The translations under genes and the position numbers were made by a program. Below, in pieces: positions 10,113 to 21,553 of a DNA stretch of 61,491 bases; position 1 is the first letter of the stretch; every line of letters begins with the position of its first letter. Under the pieces are notes generated by a model. That model did not search any database. It saw only the letters and a list, made by a program, of their open reading frames with translations, and had not been told where the DNA came from. Source of the DNA: Bremia lactucae (Eukaryota > Oomycota > Peronosporomycetes > Peronosporales > Peronosporaceae); the NCBI RefSeq assembly GCF_004359215.1, contig NC_090616.1, forward strand, positions 267,953-329,443, in the 5' to 3' direction.

Positions 10113-11952
10113 ATGCTGACAAACAAGTCTGTGCGCGTGGGCCGCGAGGCCGCTAAGCTGGCAGCTGCACGGATCAGTATAGCTGTCAGTAAGGCAAATG
10201 TTTCAGTAGAATCTACTGCGGGGGAGATGTCACCTCCTACTCCCATTGAAGGTGACTGGGGTATGTCATCTGTTGGTGACATTGCAGGTGACGGAGACAA
10301 GTCACCTGCTCCACCAAATATAGGTGACTGGTCCAAGTCACCTGCATCGCCCGACTCAGTGGCGACTGAGAAGGCCGCCGGATCACCCGGGGCTGAGTCC
10401 GTTAACCCTTTTAGTTCCAACGTGACTACCAAATAGGTGATGACGAGGTTGTTTAACTCGTCAGACCTATTTGATGGGGAGTCATCATCAGATGACTTCG
10501 AAGGCGATTACCACTCTGGTAACGTTAGTATGCGTCACCAGGAACTACGTGGTCGCGAAGGTAAGAGTGCTGCTAGTGGTGCTAGTTTGCATCACCAGAA
10601 AAGGGGTGAATCAAGGGATCGCTCCCAGGGCCAAGTTAACGTTAACATGAGCCAACAGGAGAGGGACCGCAATACGTGCGGTTCGCTCCTGAAAAGAGGC
10701 CTTGGTTATTCTCTAAGAGAAACCTTATTCGTTGGTCTGCTATCAACAACGATCAATACCATATTCCGTTATTCGACTCATCCTGGTTTCACTAGCCTGG
10801 TGAGGATGAAACAGAATTCTTCATCGAGGCCTTTCACCGGCATCGGTGGTACAATTGAATACGGGAAAAAGTTGTCAAACTTTTGTTTCAAGCTTGGACA
10901 GCCTTTGTACAGAATGTACAAAACACAGGTCGTAAGATTTGGCTTGTCAAGCTAAATACTTTCCGTGAACGGTTCGAGAAACGGACCGAAGTCGGTGCAC
11001 GCCATGAGTTTCTCCGTTTATATAGAGAGACAATAATTTATTGCCTCTCGTGGGAGGACTCATGCCCATGCTACTTTAAGAGTGCAGGTCATGAGCCTAA
11101 GGACGCATATTCCTAAAAGATCCTCATTGAAGGACTCTCATCTCTTACGAGATGCGTCAAGGGATTGAGAACCATGCAATCCTTTTACGAGCGCGGGAAG
11201 CGCTCGTTCTCCGATGGTCCTTCTGCCGAGGAGGATGGGTCTCGTCTTGCAGTACGACGAGACCCGGAACGTCCAACTTCAGTTGGGAACGAGGTTCCTA
11301 ACTATCATGCGAGGGCGGACACCCTCGCCAACGAACGAGCTAACTCGTTCGGACCCCCTTTGCCTTACGGTGGCTAAAAAACTTTCAGCAAGAAAGCGCT
11401 TCTCACCACTAATCCATTAATGGATGTGGAGAGGGCAGAAATATCGGGTTCGCCTTGCTTGACGAATCCGAATCGACATCGTGATTTGTATCACACCCTT
11501 TATTATTTCAGGAAGGACATTGATCACGAGCGATCCCGTCGCCGCGAGTTAGCGTTGACGGTCGATAATGTTTCTTTTGACCAGATAAAAAGTTGTGCGC
11601 AGATTGTGACTGAACAACTGGCAAACGAAAGGACACATTAGCTACATCAAAACGAGCATGTGACAGCTCGTTAAAAGATCTCTTCCTTGGAGGAAAGACT
11701 GGATCGTCTGGTACAAGAGAATAAGACTTTGTTCCGAGACAAGAAGTCTTTGCTCGGAACCATCAGGCTTTGGCTGATGCCCTTGACCGTTCCAGTGTAA
11801 TTCGGAATCGGAAGAAGCCTCGTACTGATGGTACGGGCGGAGACGCCAACATAAAACGTAGAATGCGTACGCATACTACTAGGCAGATCGATCGTGTATG
11901 CATTGCCTTGGCTATGCAATACACGAAACTAACCGATATACCTGGGCAGTAA
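10113..11952 (+). CDS. Antisense ORF system of element B (unknown function, broken)
   Basis: These plus-strand reading frames run opposite to pol. 10113-10436 encodes an acidic Ser/Pro/Gly-rich N-terminus with repeated GDW/GD...SP motifs. A second part (about 10437-11116, with frame changes) holds APEKRPWL. A third (11165-11377) holds RSFSDGPSAEEDGS. A fourth (11420-11641) holds DIDHERSRRRELALTV, a charged coiled coil. A last piece (11770-11952) holds RKKPRTDGTGG. Element E at 45224-46956 carries recognisable counterparts of the middle and C-terminal blocks in the same order (APEKKPWL, FSDGFSEQSDGS, LEHERSKRRSLEQTV, RKKPRTDGTGG). That argues for selection on this strand at some time. Stops and shifts make this copy non-functional as one protein. 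The role is unknown; a nuclear coiled-coil protein would fit the basic C-terminus, but that is a guess. Confidence 0.5.
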
Positions 11953-14900
11953 TTTACTACTGCCTACATTCGTCACTACGTGCTTTGGTTGGTTTACCGT
12001 AGACAGTATGACTTGGTCATGAATTTTAAATGAAAAAAATATGTTTGCTTTTCCATTTTTGTCCGAGTTCCGTTTCTGTCGGTACACCGCATCAGTGATG
12101 GAATTCTTTACGAAACGAAACACTGCTTCTCTAGCCAGCAGGAGATCACCTACATAATCGTTTTTTAGTGCGACCGGCTCGCGCTGCAGAGATATCAATC
12201 TCTTCATTATTGAGAATATTATCATTCTTAAGAAACGTATTATTTTCGATGCTGAGTCATTCAGCATCGTTGTCTTGGTCTGTAGTAGCATCATAGTTAT
12301 TACTGAGTTTGTCTACTTTAATGTTAGTTAACTCAACATTGGTATCCTTCGCATTGACATTAGGGCTAATGCGTGATGAGCAAGAGCTGAAAGGTTCTTT
12401 GGTCGAGCGAGTCCCTCCCCCTAAAGAAGATTTACTCTCAAACACGAGGGTGGCCTAAGCCATTCACGAAAAATGGTGTATGCTTTGTAGAAGCATGTAC
12501 TAAATTGTCGATGGCAAATTCTACCATTGCCAAGAACTCGCTACAACTCTTAAAGTGTCGTCGTGTCCGCGAAGTATCTCTTCGAGAATAGGATCTGACC
12601 ATCTGGTTCAGGGTGATCAGAAGTTGACATTATAAGTACGTTCCTAGTGATTTTAATCGATCTGAGACCAGTTCACGGGAGATAATTCATGGAGTCGAAA
12701 TATCGTGTCAGTGACGACACGAGCACAGCCTTTGGCTGTGATCGACTCCGGGACGGCGGCAAAATGTACCATCTTGCTAAAACGGTCAACAAAAACAAGA
12801 ATGCCATTATTCTTATTTCTTCGGGGAATCCAAAAACGAAGTCCATAGATACGGACTGCCAATACTCTACCGGAACAGGCAGAGGTTGTACGGGAGCACG
12901 GGATGGAGCACTGGGCTACACCCGTTGACAAACTTTGCAGGCACGTATGCACTTGCGGACGTACTGGCGTGGCCAGTAGAAGTCGCGACTTATCGTGATA
13001 TAAGTCTTCTCACGTCCACGAAGACCATTAATTGGTGCATCGTGGCACTCATACATGATGCTTAATCTCAAATCACTATGGGTAGGGATGATGTGTTGCC
13101 AGCAATGGCTGCATAATACAATAAACCATTGCGTGCGGTACATCAATCTGTTCAGGATCGACACAATTTCGAAAATTCTTTTCAAGGATTCTTGGGATGG
13201 TTCTTAAGGTAAGCCATCAACCCTTTCTGAGCCTTATCTTCTCAATACGCTCTTCTAACGTCCTCAAGTAATGTTGACGACATAACACTTATGTTGCAAC
13301 AGTGGCGTTATGCCTTATGCTCAGTGTTGATTCGCGCAGCCGGCTCAAATCGGGTCAGCGCGAAAGGGCATCAGCGACAACGTCAAGTCGTCCTGGTTTA
13401 TACTCCACGGAGAAGCTAAACTCCGCGAAAAAGACAAAAATCTCGCCATTCGTTGCGAAAGGTGTGGACTGTTTACGGCGTGCGTAAAGACGCATGGTCC
13501 ATATATACAATAAACGGTCTATCCCCAAGAGATAGACCCTAAACTTAGCCAGTGCGTATTTCATGGCAAGGAGTTCCTTGTCATACACCGGATAGTTGCG
13601 TTCAGCTGGCAGAAGCTGACGCGATTGATATCAGAATTCGCGCTCTGCGCCTTCTGTCTCATATTCAATTTAAGCATAGCCGATTGCAAAATCGTTGGCG
13701 TTACAGACCACATCAAATGGTCTGTCTTGGTCCGCAATCGCCAGGTTTGGCGATTGCACCAAGCTTTGTTTACTAAACTAAAAGGAATATTGACAATCAG
13801 TGCTCCATGACCATTTTTCTTTTTTCTACAACAGAAAAGAAAGATGTACTATCATTTCGGCATAATTGCGTACGCCGCTAAACTGTGGAACTTTCTTTGT
13901 CCCTTTACATCGACTGACACAGGCCAATCGGTGATCGCCTTTATCTTTTTTGGATCCGGGCGTCCACCGAGTTTACCCACGATGCACCCAACAAGTGGTA
14001 TTTCGCTTGCAGCGAATATACACTTCTTCAGATTGCATACAACTTGGGCTTACGCATAAGTGTAAGAACCTTTCGGGCGTGGGTACGATGATCTTCAACA
14101 TCTAATTTCCGTTATTGGCTGTACTATGAACAAAGATGTCATCAAAAGAATTCGGTGCAGAATCCCTTTTAAATGTCGCAGCTAAGCACCTGTGGCATGA
14201 CTAGCCAATCCCATAGCATACCGCTTGGGGTACTTACTGCTGTGATCGAAATATCTTGTTCACGCATAAGGATCTGATAGAATCCATTTATTAGATCCTT
14301 TGACAAAAAGATAGTATTCTTTGACATACCATCAATCATTACGTCTTTTCGTGGTATCGGCGTTTGAGCCGGTACAGTTGCAGCGGTCACTTATTGAATG
14401 CATGCACTATTCGCCATTCTTCTGTTGCTTTACGGACACAGAAGGTCGGAGAACTATGTGGGGAAGTTAATTTCCTCACATGGCCCGCTGCTAAGCGTTC
14501 AACATAGAATTGTCGATCGCTATTACTTGTTCACGAGGCAATGGCAATTGCTTCATTACACAGTATTTAGACCTGGTATTAGGTCGATTTCGTGTCTAGT
14601 GCCTTTATCCTTAGGCAACTCGCTCGGTACTGATTCATAAAAGACATCCTTGGTTTCTAAAATCCTTTGATAAAAGGTTTGTCTTAAATGACTCCCAGGA
14701 TTGAGACGTAAGACGTTCAATCTGAGTCTTCACATCGACGACACTTTCGTCCATCAATGAGCCACTGAGAATCGGTTCGTTCTCAGGGAATACTATTGCC
14801 GACCGAATATCGGCCACATAGTTGTCATCTGTGACAAGTACGCTAATCTGCCTAACTTTGCCACTGCGCAGATCACGCAAGAACCGTGTCAATTCTAGCG

Positions 14901-17023
14901 TTGGCAATTGAATTATCTTCGAAGTTAACTTCGAAGGCGCTATAAGATCAAGTGTATTAGCGCCTACACTTGATCCATTGTTTACTAAGACAAATATCCT
15001 CTCAGTTTCCTCTTTGGAACATATTTTTAAAGGTACCTGGGAGCCTTAGACCGCAGGTTTCCGGGAACTTTTTCCCACAGAAATTATTTGGGGAGTATCC
15101 TTCCTAACTGCCTCTAGCTTTGGAATTGTGTTACTACAGCTAGATTTACTACGATCGACCATCCAGTCGATCTAAGTGTCTCTTACAGACTGGCGTTTGA
15201 ATAGATGTTGCTTTTTGCACAAGTATCCTTGTATTTGACGCTCGCCTGTGCTTGAGCAAAGCCGTCGGTAACTATGTCCACGTCACAATGGTGGGCCTTC
15301 GTCGCTGCCTGTGCTTGTGCACAGTCGTCGGGATCTAACTTCACAATGTATTGGGTATTCACACAGGTCTTGTGCAGTCATGCTAACGACCGAATTACAA
15401 GATAGGCCATCTCACTCACTCGTAGGACATCCACACTCTTGTGGACACTCCAAGACTTTCATTAGTTGGCCATTTAAGAGACAGGCATCGTCACGGCTTG
15501 ATGCTGTCAATTTATACATGGCTCTTACTTTCTGAGCCATGGAAATTCAAGGATGAAATCAATTTTTTCATCCAAGTCTAGTACGATGAAATCGTCATCT
15601 TACTGCTTACCCTATAACGTGTATTGGTTTACCAACTACACGTTTCTTAACCGTTACAGATGCGCCTGTTGCTAGGCGCACTGTCATCCTCGTTAGAGGA
15701 TTATCGCGTTCAATCAATTTGAGTCTGCAATCTTCTAGCGATTGGCGTCTAATAAAGTTATTCGGCGCCCAGCAATCTACTAGGGCTTAAGTGGCAACTT
15801 ATTTGATACTTTTATTTTTAGGGTGATGAGGTTAACCTCATTTCCTGGGGCAGTTAGACACAATGTTTGTGTGAGGAGCAACTTTCGTCAAAAGACCTGC
15901 AAAATTCTTTTGACGTTGCTGGATCAGTAGGGCGCTCCGCACGTAGTGACCTCGACCGTTTGTTGACGATCCGCCTCACCGATGCGATTTCACAACGGCG
16001 TCGGATCCACGTCCTCCGCTGTTCCTAGCGGGGAGTCTGTATCTTCGCCCATTGTGTTTAGGCACTGGCAGTGAAGCACTACACTCATAGGCGTAGTGGC
16101 CCAATTTGACAACAAGTTCATTTCCGCAATCGTTTGTTACGTAAAGAGCGAGGTTTCTCGATCTCTAGATACGAGAGATCCATGGGTTTTTGGACCTCCG
16201 TTTTCTTGTCGTCTCGGTAGAAGATAGGCCCCAGAGTGGACAAAAGCCTGTTTAAGACTAAAGTCCTCCTGTTCCGCTATAGAGATGACTTGGTCTAGCG
16301 GCTCTACTTCTAGCCGGAACATGTGGGTCTTAACAGGACCGTCTGCAAGACCTTTAATAAAAACAATTATTTGTGTTTGTTCATCCATTGGATGACTAAC
16401 GATACAACTGACCAGATATCGTGTATGTTGGGCATAAGCGTGATTGCCACGCTTGCCCTGCTTCAAATTCAGGAGCTTGCACGAGCCCTGAATTCGACAC
16501 GTGGCGGCTCATGTGTTTGTCTGAGCAGGGACCTAAAAGACCTCATACGACCCAAAGACTAATGGGTCGTGAAGCTTGAGCCCCAAAGGCCCAAGATTTG
16601 GCACGTCCGGCAAAGTTGAACATGCCAGATTTTACTTTCGTCGCGTCATCACTAATACCACGAGCTTTTATGCCATCGCCAAGTTCGACGAACCATCTCA
16701 AAAGGGAGTCGCCTTTGGCTGCCTTAAACATAGAGATCATGATCTTTAAGCTTTCGGGTCGATGCAGAAGCGTCGGCCCGTTAGCAGCATGTAAATGCTG
16801 CTGTCTCAACAGTTCCATCTTTTGAGCACCCTGTTATCTCATCACCTCTGTGCGTTGAGAGCCTTGCTGGTGAAGCAAGGCTACTTTTTCTTGAGCCCCG
16901 TCGAGTTCGTGTTGTGGCCGCATGCTGTTCATCTCTGCCCAGAGTGAACAGTATAGCGCCCACGGCTGGCCCGCCTGCGACCGAATTCATTCGTTCGATC
17001 GCTCTCCATTCGAGGTCACTCAA
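11180..17023 (-). pseudogene. gag-pol remnants of element B with chromodomain
   Basis: Gag is at 16137-17023 (LLRWFVELGDGIKARG). The protease near 15.75 kb reads DCWAPNNFIRR where DSGASNNFIRR is expected. RT is at 14169-14390 (LINGFYQILMREQDI, TAVSTPSGMLWDWLVM). RNase H is at 13355-13588 (YDKELLAMKYALAKFRVYL). The integrase zinc-binding region is at 12916-13185 (ECHDAPINGLRGREKT, CIRACKVCQRV). The integrase core begins at 12653-12952 (VFVDRFSKMVHFAAVPESI). The chromodomain near 11250-11380 has two TAG codons. Frames differ between pieces, so this is an inactive polyprotein. Confidence 0.75.
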
Positions 17024-17154
17024 ATGAGGAAAACTCTCACGCGTTGCGTGATAACCTTCTTGAGGGGCTTGGGAGGTCCCTCTTTCTCATCTTACATGTC
17101 CAAGTTGGTTGGAACGTGCGTGGGCCGTTGAACGGTCTTCGAAGTGCTACCAGG

Positions 17155-17619
17155 TGTAACGGAGCACCTTCCACTAGTACTGGTAAGTACTAGTTGATCT
17201 TTCACTAATTACAGTGCCTCGAAAGTTCACGTACCCAGGGTACAGATGAAGGTTTCTGAAAAGCTAAGGGTCTCTAGCTACTATAGGTAATTAAAAGGAT
17301 TAGAATTATGGAAAAGTAAAACTGTTTTCATATAATTAGTTTCCTACGTAACGATCTTCTATCTATACTTATAATAATACTTAACGAAGTATGGCGCCTC
17401 CTTGTGCACTGCACAATCGTGTCTTGAAACGATTGGAGGGGTTAATTTAGACTTTAATCAACCAATCAATAGAGCTAATGTATTATTGCATCGATAATAT
17501 CAAATTTGGTATCATTGGAATTATTTAAGTCAAAGTTAATAAAGATAATAATCTCGTTCTTCTTTGCTTATTTCCCTCTTTTAGAAAATAATACCTATGG
17601 AAAGGGACACCCCGTTACA
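17155..17619 (-). repeat. 5' LTR of element B
   Basis: This 465-bp repeat has ends TGTAACGGAG and CCCCGTTACA, which are inverted copies of each other over about eight bases. Its partner is 9587-9951. On the minus strand it is followed by CCTGGTAGCACTTCG, a primer-binding-like site shared in its core with elements A, C, D, E and F. Confidence 0.8.
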
Positions 17620-18130
17620 AAAACTGCGCACATTATGAATTTCATACAAAGTTCAATTGTTTAAAGGACCTAAATTAGGACGTAAAAATGCGAAAAGTTA
17701 TATTTAATTTAATTTTATTTTGTTATTAAAATTTCCTACAAACACTTTTTATTTGTGAAAATTAAAAAAACAGTGACTATTAAGCCCATTGGCACGAGAA
17801 AGCTTACGATTTCCACAAATTTGGAGCCTCAAGTTTATGTTTTAAGGGTTCGGGTATTGCACAATATGACCTTACAAAATAAATGGCAATATTAACTTTT
17901 CATAAAGTAACATGCACGTCTTCCGTTCTATTGACGGTACCCTTAAATACCATCCGACTTTATTGCCAAACTTGATCCGCTAGTGTGTGTGCTTGTGATT
18001 TTTGCAAAGTTCTATTAAAAATGTTTAGATTTGTTTTGTGCGCGCGCTTAAATACTGAAGTTGTGTGAGGGTTGGCTGGTGTATATAATCAGTACTTATC
18101 GAGGCTTGTGAATTGCAAAAAATGTTGTGA
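17620..18130. other. Intergenic, border of the gene island
   Basis: AT-rich sequence between the element B LTR and the first host gene. It probably includes the 3' untranslated region of the minus-strand small protein gene that ends at 18131. No open frame or repeat stands out. Confidence 0.5.
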
Positions 18131-18373
18131 TTACCGCTGATGTGTCTCGTCGCGTTCTATCGAAGTCTGCGTGTCCTGGATGGCCTTTTTGTTCTTTGCA
18201 GCCATAAACTCTCCTTCGGAGACTTGCCAGCGCTGCATCGAGTCTGTAAAAATGTAGACACCCGTAACAGCACCCAAAATGACTGCAAGACCCAAATCAA
18301 TTAGCGGCGTAGATCGTCGCACGCGCGGGCGCAGGGTCATGCCCTTCTTGTTCGAGCGAAAGAGCGACACCAT
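18131..18373 (-). CDS. Small single-pass membrane protein (hypothetical)
   Basis: An 80-residue protein with a basic N-terminus (SNKKGMTLRPRVRRS), one predicted membrane helix at about residues 25-44 (LIDLGLAVILGAVTGVYIFT) and a charged C-terminal tail ending in DETHQR. The size, basic leader and single helix resemble small mitochondrial inner-membrane or respiratory-assembly proteins, but I do not recognise the family. It is head-to-head with the mitochondrial Hsp70 gene, 386 bp between start codons, so a shared promoter is possible. The codon pattern looks like a host gene. A further upstream exon cannot be excluded. Confidence 0.65.
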   Translation of the reverse strand: MVSLFRSNKKGMTLRPRVRRSTPLIDLGLAVILGAVTGVYIFTDSMQRWQVSEGEFMAAKNKKAIQDTQTSIERDETHQR

Positions 18374-18759
18374 TAGACTCGTCTTTGGTTCTTACTTATG
18401 ATCAAATTTATCTAAGTACGTTTATGCAATCATTTCCCTTGTTGAATTCTGGAAGGATCTACAAATTTCTACGAATATTTTCGTCTTCGGGAGAATATTG
18501 CCAGAATTTATAATCATAATGTTGGCGTCGACTTCTCAGACATTGCATGTCAACTACGTTATGAAGTGGCATTCTTGTATTAAAAGCATCACTTCTTAAA
18601 ATTTAATGAGTCTGTAAGAAATAATTGCCTGACTAAAAACGTTACTCACCTTTTTGTACAGCGATACTATTTCTGACAGTTCGGCCCTAAAAAATAGCTG
18701 GCGAGTGGCTGCCAATGGCTTTCAATCGCAAATTTGCCATAACAACTTAATATCTAAAT

Positions 18760-20712
18760 ATGCTGCGTCTCACCGTCGCCCGCTCCGCCGCTCCCGCCGT
18801 TGGCAAGCGCATGTTCTCAGCCGCGGCTGGCTCCGAGGTCATTGGTATTGATCTAGGCACGACCAATTCTTGCGTGGCCGTTATGGAGGGTAAAACCGCA
18901 CGTGTGATTGAAAACTCTGAGGGTGCGCGTACGACGCCTTCGGTGGTTGCCATTCTTGACAACGACGAGCGTCTTGTAGGCATGCCAGCCAAACGCCAGG
19001 CTGTGACCAATCCAGAAAACACATTTTATGCCGTTAAGCGATTGATTGGCCGCAAGTTTGATGACAAAGAGACACAGGAAGTCTCCAAGGTTGTGTCTTA
19101 CAAAATTGTCAAAGGCAACAACGGCAAGGATGCGTGGGTGGAAGCCAAAGGAAAAAAGTATTCCCCGTCACAGATTGGCTCCATGGTGCTAACGAAGATG
19201 AAAGAGACTGCGGACGGCTTCTTAGGGAAGCCGATTACCCAGGCTGTTGTCACGGTTCCTGCTTACTTTAACGACTCCCAGCGCCAAGCAACGAAGGACG
19301 CTGGAAAGATTGCCGGTTTAGATGTGCTACGTATTATCAATGAACCCACGGCCGCGGCTTTGGCGTACGGTATGGACAAGGCCGATGGGAAGATTATCGC
19401 TGTCTTTGACCTTGGGGGTGGAACCTTTGATGTGTCGATTTTGGAGATCTCTGGAGGAGTATTTGAGGTGAAATCGACCAATGGCGACACGCTTCTTGGT
19501 GGAGAAGACTTCGATGAAGAGCTATTGCGTTACCTTGTGGGTGAATTCAAGAAAGAGACAAGTATCGACTTGTCTAACGACAATTTGGCCATGCAGCGAT
19601 TGCGTGAGGCTGCCGAGAAGGCTAAGCGCGAGCTTGATGGTCTGGCTCAGACTGACATTAGTCTCCCGTTCATTACAGCTGATGCAAGTGGCCCGAAGCA
19701 CTTGAATATGAAGATTACACGCGCTACTTTTGAGAAACTCGTCGGCAAGTTGATTGAGCGCACGATGGGGCCGTGTAAGAAATGCGTGAAAGACGCGGGT
19801 GTGGCCAAAAGCGAGATTAATGAAGTCATTTTGGTTGGTGGAATGTCACGTATGCCCAAGGTTCAGGCTACAGTGGAGGAGTTTTTCGGTAGGAAGCCGT
19901 CAAAGGGTGTGAACCCTGATGAAGTCGTGGCTATGGGTGCTGCTATTCAGGGTGGAGTCTTGCGTGGTGACGTGAAGGACATTTTGTTGCTGGATGTTAC
20001 CCCTTTGTCTCTTGGTATTGAGACTCTTGGTGGTGTATTTACCAAGCTGATTCCTCGTAATACGACGATCCCGACGAAGAAGTCGCAAGTATTTTCAACG
20101 GCTGCTGACTCACAGACGCAAGTGGGCATTAAGGTGCTGCAAGGCGAGCGTGAGATGGCGGCTGACAACAAATTGCTTGGAAATTTTGACCTGGTTGGAA
20201 TCCCGCCTGCGCCTCGTGGAGTCCCTCAGATTGAGGTGAGCTTTGACATTGACGCGAACGGAATTGTGAACGTTGGTGCCCGTGACAAAGCTACAGGCAA
20301 GGAGCAGAATATTGTTATTCAATCTAGTGGCGGCTTGTCCGAAGCCGAGATTGAGAAAATGGTTGCGGACGCAGAGGCCAACGCTGCCGCTGACCAGCAG
20401 CGCAAGGAACTAATTGAGGCCAAGAACGATGCCGACTCAACCTTGTACACGACGGAGAAGACACTGAAGGACCATGAGGACAAGATTGATGCCGAGACGC
20501 TTGAGAAGGTCAAAACTGCCCTCGCGGACCTCCGAACCAAGTCTGAAAGTGACGACACAGAAGCGATTAAGGCTGCGATACAAGAAGTGCAGACGCTGTC
20601 GATGAAGGTTGGTGAAGCTGTCTACAAAACACAGCAGAGCGAAAGTGCGGCCACGAATGACAAGCCGGACGAGAACGTGCACGACGCGGAATTTAAGGAC
20701 AAGAAGGAGTAA
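18760..20712 (+). CDS. Mitochondrial heat shock protein 70 (mtHsp70/mortalin/Ssc1-like)
   Basis: This 650-residue Hsp70 is intronless and complete. Residues 1 to about 24 form a basic, Ala-rich leader ([20 protein letters not shown]) typical of mitochondrial import. The nucleotide-binding domain has the phosphate-1 motif IDLGTTNS (30-37), [11 protein letters not shown] (194-204), phosphate-2 motif [10 protein letters not shown] (217-226) and adenosine motif [12 protein letters not shown] (357-368). The linker [10 protein letters not shown] (404-413) leads to the substrate-binding domain. The C-terminus lacks the cytosolic EEVD and ends in a charged tail, and DnaK-like features dominate, as in mitochondrial Hsp70. 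Role: ATP-dependent import motor and matrix folding with Tim44, Mge1 and J-proteins. It is convergent with HSBP1, which ends 221 bp downstream on the other strand. Confidence 0.97.
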   Translation: MLRLTVARSAAPAVGKRMFSAAAGSEVIGIDLGTTNSCVAVMEGKTARVIENSEGARTTPSVVAILDNDERLVGMPAKRQAVTNPENTFYAVKRLIGRKFDDKETQEVSKVVSYKIVKGNNGKDAWVEAKGKKYSPSQIGSMVLTKMKETADGFLGKPITQAVVTVPAYFNDSQRQATKDAGKIAGLDVLRIINEPTAAALAYGMDKADGKIIAVFDLGGGTFDVSILEISGGVFEVKSTNGDTLLGGEDFDEELLRYLVGEFKKETSIDLSNDNLAMQRLREAAEKAKRELDGLAQTDISLPFITADASGPKHLNMKITRATFEKLVGKLIERTMGPCKKCVKDAGVAKSEINEVILVGGMSRMPKVQATVEEFFGRKPSKGVNPDEVVAMGAAIQGGVLRGDVKDILLLDVTPLSLGIETLGGVFTKLIPRNTTIPTKKSQVFSTAADSQTQVGIKVLQGEREMAADNKLLGNFDLVGIPPAPRGVPQIEVSFDIDANGIVNVGARDKATGKEQNIVIQSSGGLSEAEIEKMVADAEANAAADQQRKELIEAKNDADSTLYTTEKTLKDHEDKIDAETLEKVKTALADLRTKSESDDTEAIKAAIQEVQTLSMKVGEAVYKTQQSESAATNDKPDENVHDAEFKDKKE

Positions 20713-20933
20713 TTGCTTTCATGTTAGTCACAGCTAGTCAAATAAATGGTACAACCAACCACTTAGATGATGGCATTGTCGTCGTCTGCTTTAATATTTG
20801 TCAAACCTTTACAACAACATTTCTATCTAAATAGTGGACCACATAACGATGCTAGAACTGTTAAAGTTTATTGAGCCTATAGCGTTTACGATGCGTCATC
20901 TTCATTGGAAATGTATGACTTCAGTGATCGCAT

Positions 20934-21553
20934 TCATACACTCTCGGACTTGTCTTCGACGGCGGATGCTTCACTAGTCATATGCTCATGACCTTTTTCG
21001 CCGCCTCTTTCAGTTGTCTGGTTCTTATGCATTGCAGCAGGTCAGAGATAATAGTCTTTTCATGTGGTATTTGTGGCATTGTACCTGCTCCATGAGGTCG
21101 GCAATCGATTTCTCCAGTTCGTCAATGCGAGATCCCATTTCATCAAGTGCACTACGACCACACCAGCACATAGCACAGCTTAACCGTTAAGGAAACTCGA
21201 CTAAACACTCGACTCGCGTAATGTACGACATGCATAGCATCTATGAATTAGGTTAAAAGGATATTTCTTCCAATAATGGCATCCGACATTTGCGCGAATC
21301 GCGATTGCTGCAATCAAAGCATCGCCTCCTTTAAGCAAATGCAACACCCAACTTGACGGCGAAAAACCACCCACCATTTGTTCCAGCAAAGTTTGGACCT
21401 GTTGCAGCCCAAACGGTCAGCAAAGACGTGCGCTTTAAGAACGTTAGGCACGAATTTTTAAAAAGCACGCACGAAAACAGACAGGTCCTGCGCGTCAGCG
21501 TTAGGCGCAGGATTGGCGTTGGTAGTTTTAGAGGAGTCCGAAGAGCTCTGCAT
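20934..21553 (-). CDS. HSBP1: Heat shock factor-binding protein 1 (HSBP1), five exons
   Basis: Exons on the minus strand: 21553-21473, 21398-21375, 21307-21265, 21146-21085 and 21023-20934, giving a 99-residue protein. Conserved HSBP1 blocks are split over exons: QDLSVF, VQTLLEQM, QSRFAQMSDAIIGR and IDEMGSRIDELEKSIADLM. Together they form the family's single amphipathic coiled coil. Introns 1, 2 and 4 are GT-AG (74, 67 and 61 bp). Intron 3 (118 bp) starts ATATCC and ends AC, as in U12-type introns; only this splice restores the family sequence across the join (R-I-D-E-M). The last exon codes a non-conserved tail ending in EDKSESV; an acceptor six bases downstream is also possible. HSBP1 binds the trimerisation domain of HSF1 and associates with Hsp70, so lying next to mtHsp70 is notable. 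No single frame shows the protein, so automated gene callers may miss it. Confidence 0.88.
21147..21264 (-). other. U12-type AT-AC intron in HSBP1
   Basis: On the minus strand the intron begins ATATCCTTTT, matching the U12 5' splice consensus, contains TTCCTTAAC (about 21187-21195), matching the U12 branch-site consensus, and ends in AC. Splicing joins GGAAGAA to TTGATGAAATG and gives the conserved G-R-I-D-E-M. No GT donor lies in a usable position. The branch-to-acceptor distance of about 40 nt is longer than the usual 10-20. Confidence 0.8.

Larger units (their letters stand above)
9587..17619 (-). mobile_element. Ty3/Gypsy element B (degenerate)
   Basis: This minus-strand LTR element has its 5' LTR at 17155-17619 and a 5'-shortened partner LTR at about 9587-9951. 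Internal order on the minus strand is gag (17.0-16.1 kb), protease (15.8-15.5), reverse transcriptase (14.4-14.2), RNase H (13.6-13.35), integrase (13.2-11.7) and a stop-ridden chromodomain (about 11.4-11.25). A plus-strand frame system occupies 10113-11952, between pol and the 3' LTR. A PPT (AGAAGAAGGTGA on the minus strand) abuts the 3' LTR near 9952-9970. A TGGTAGCACTT primer site follows the 5' LTR. Confidence 0.8.

Noticed and set aside
10113..11641. Plus-strand frames of element B as ordinary gag of another element
   Set aside because: There is no capsid or zinc-knuckle motif, no plus-strand LTR or primer site next to it, and the same frames recur antisense to pol in element E.
19263..20682. 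Several minus-strand and alternative-frame ORFs inside mtHsp70
   Set aside because: They are shadows of a long, well-conserved coding sequence and show no motifs of their own.
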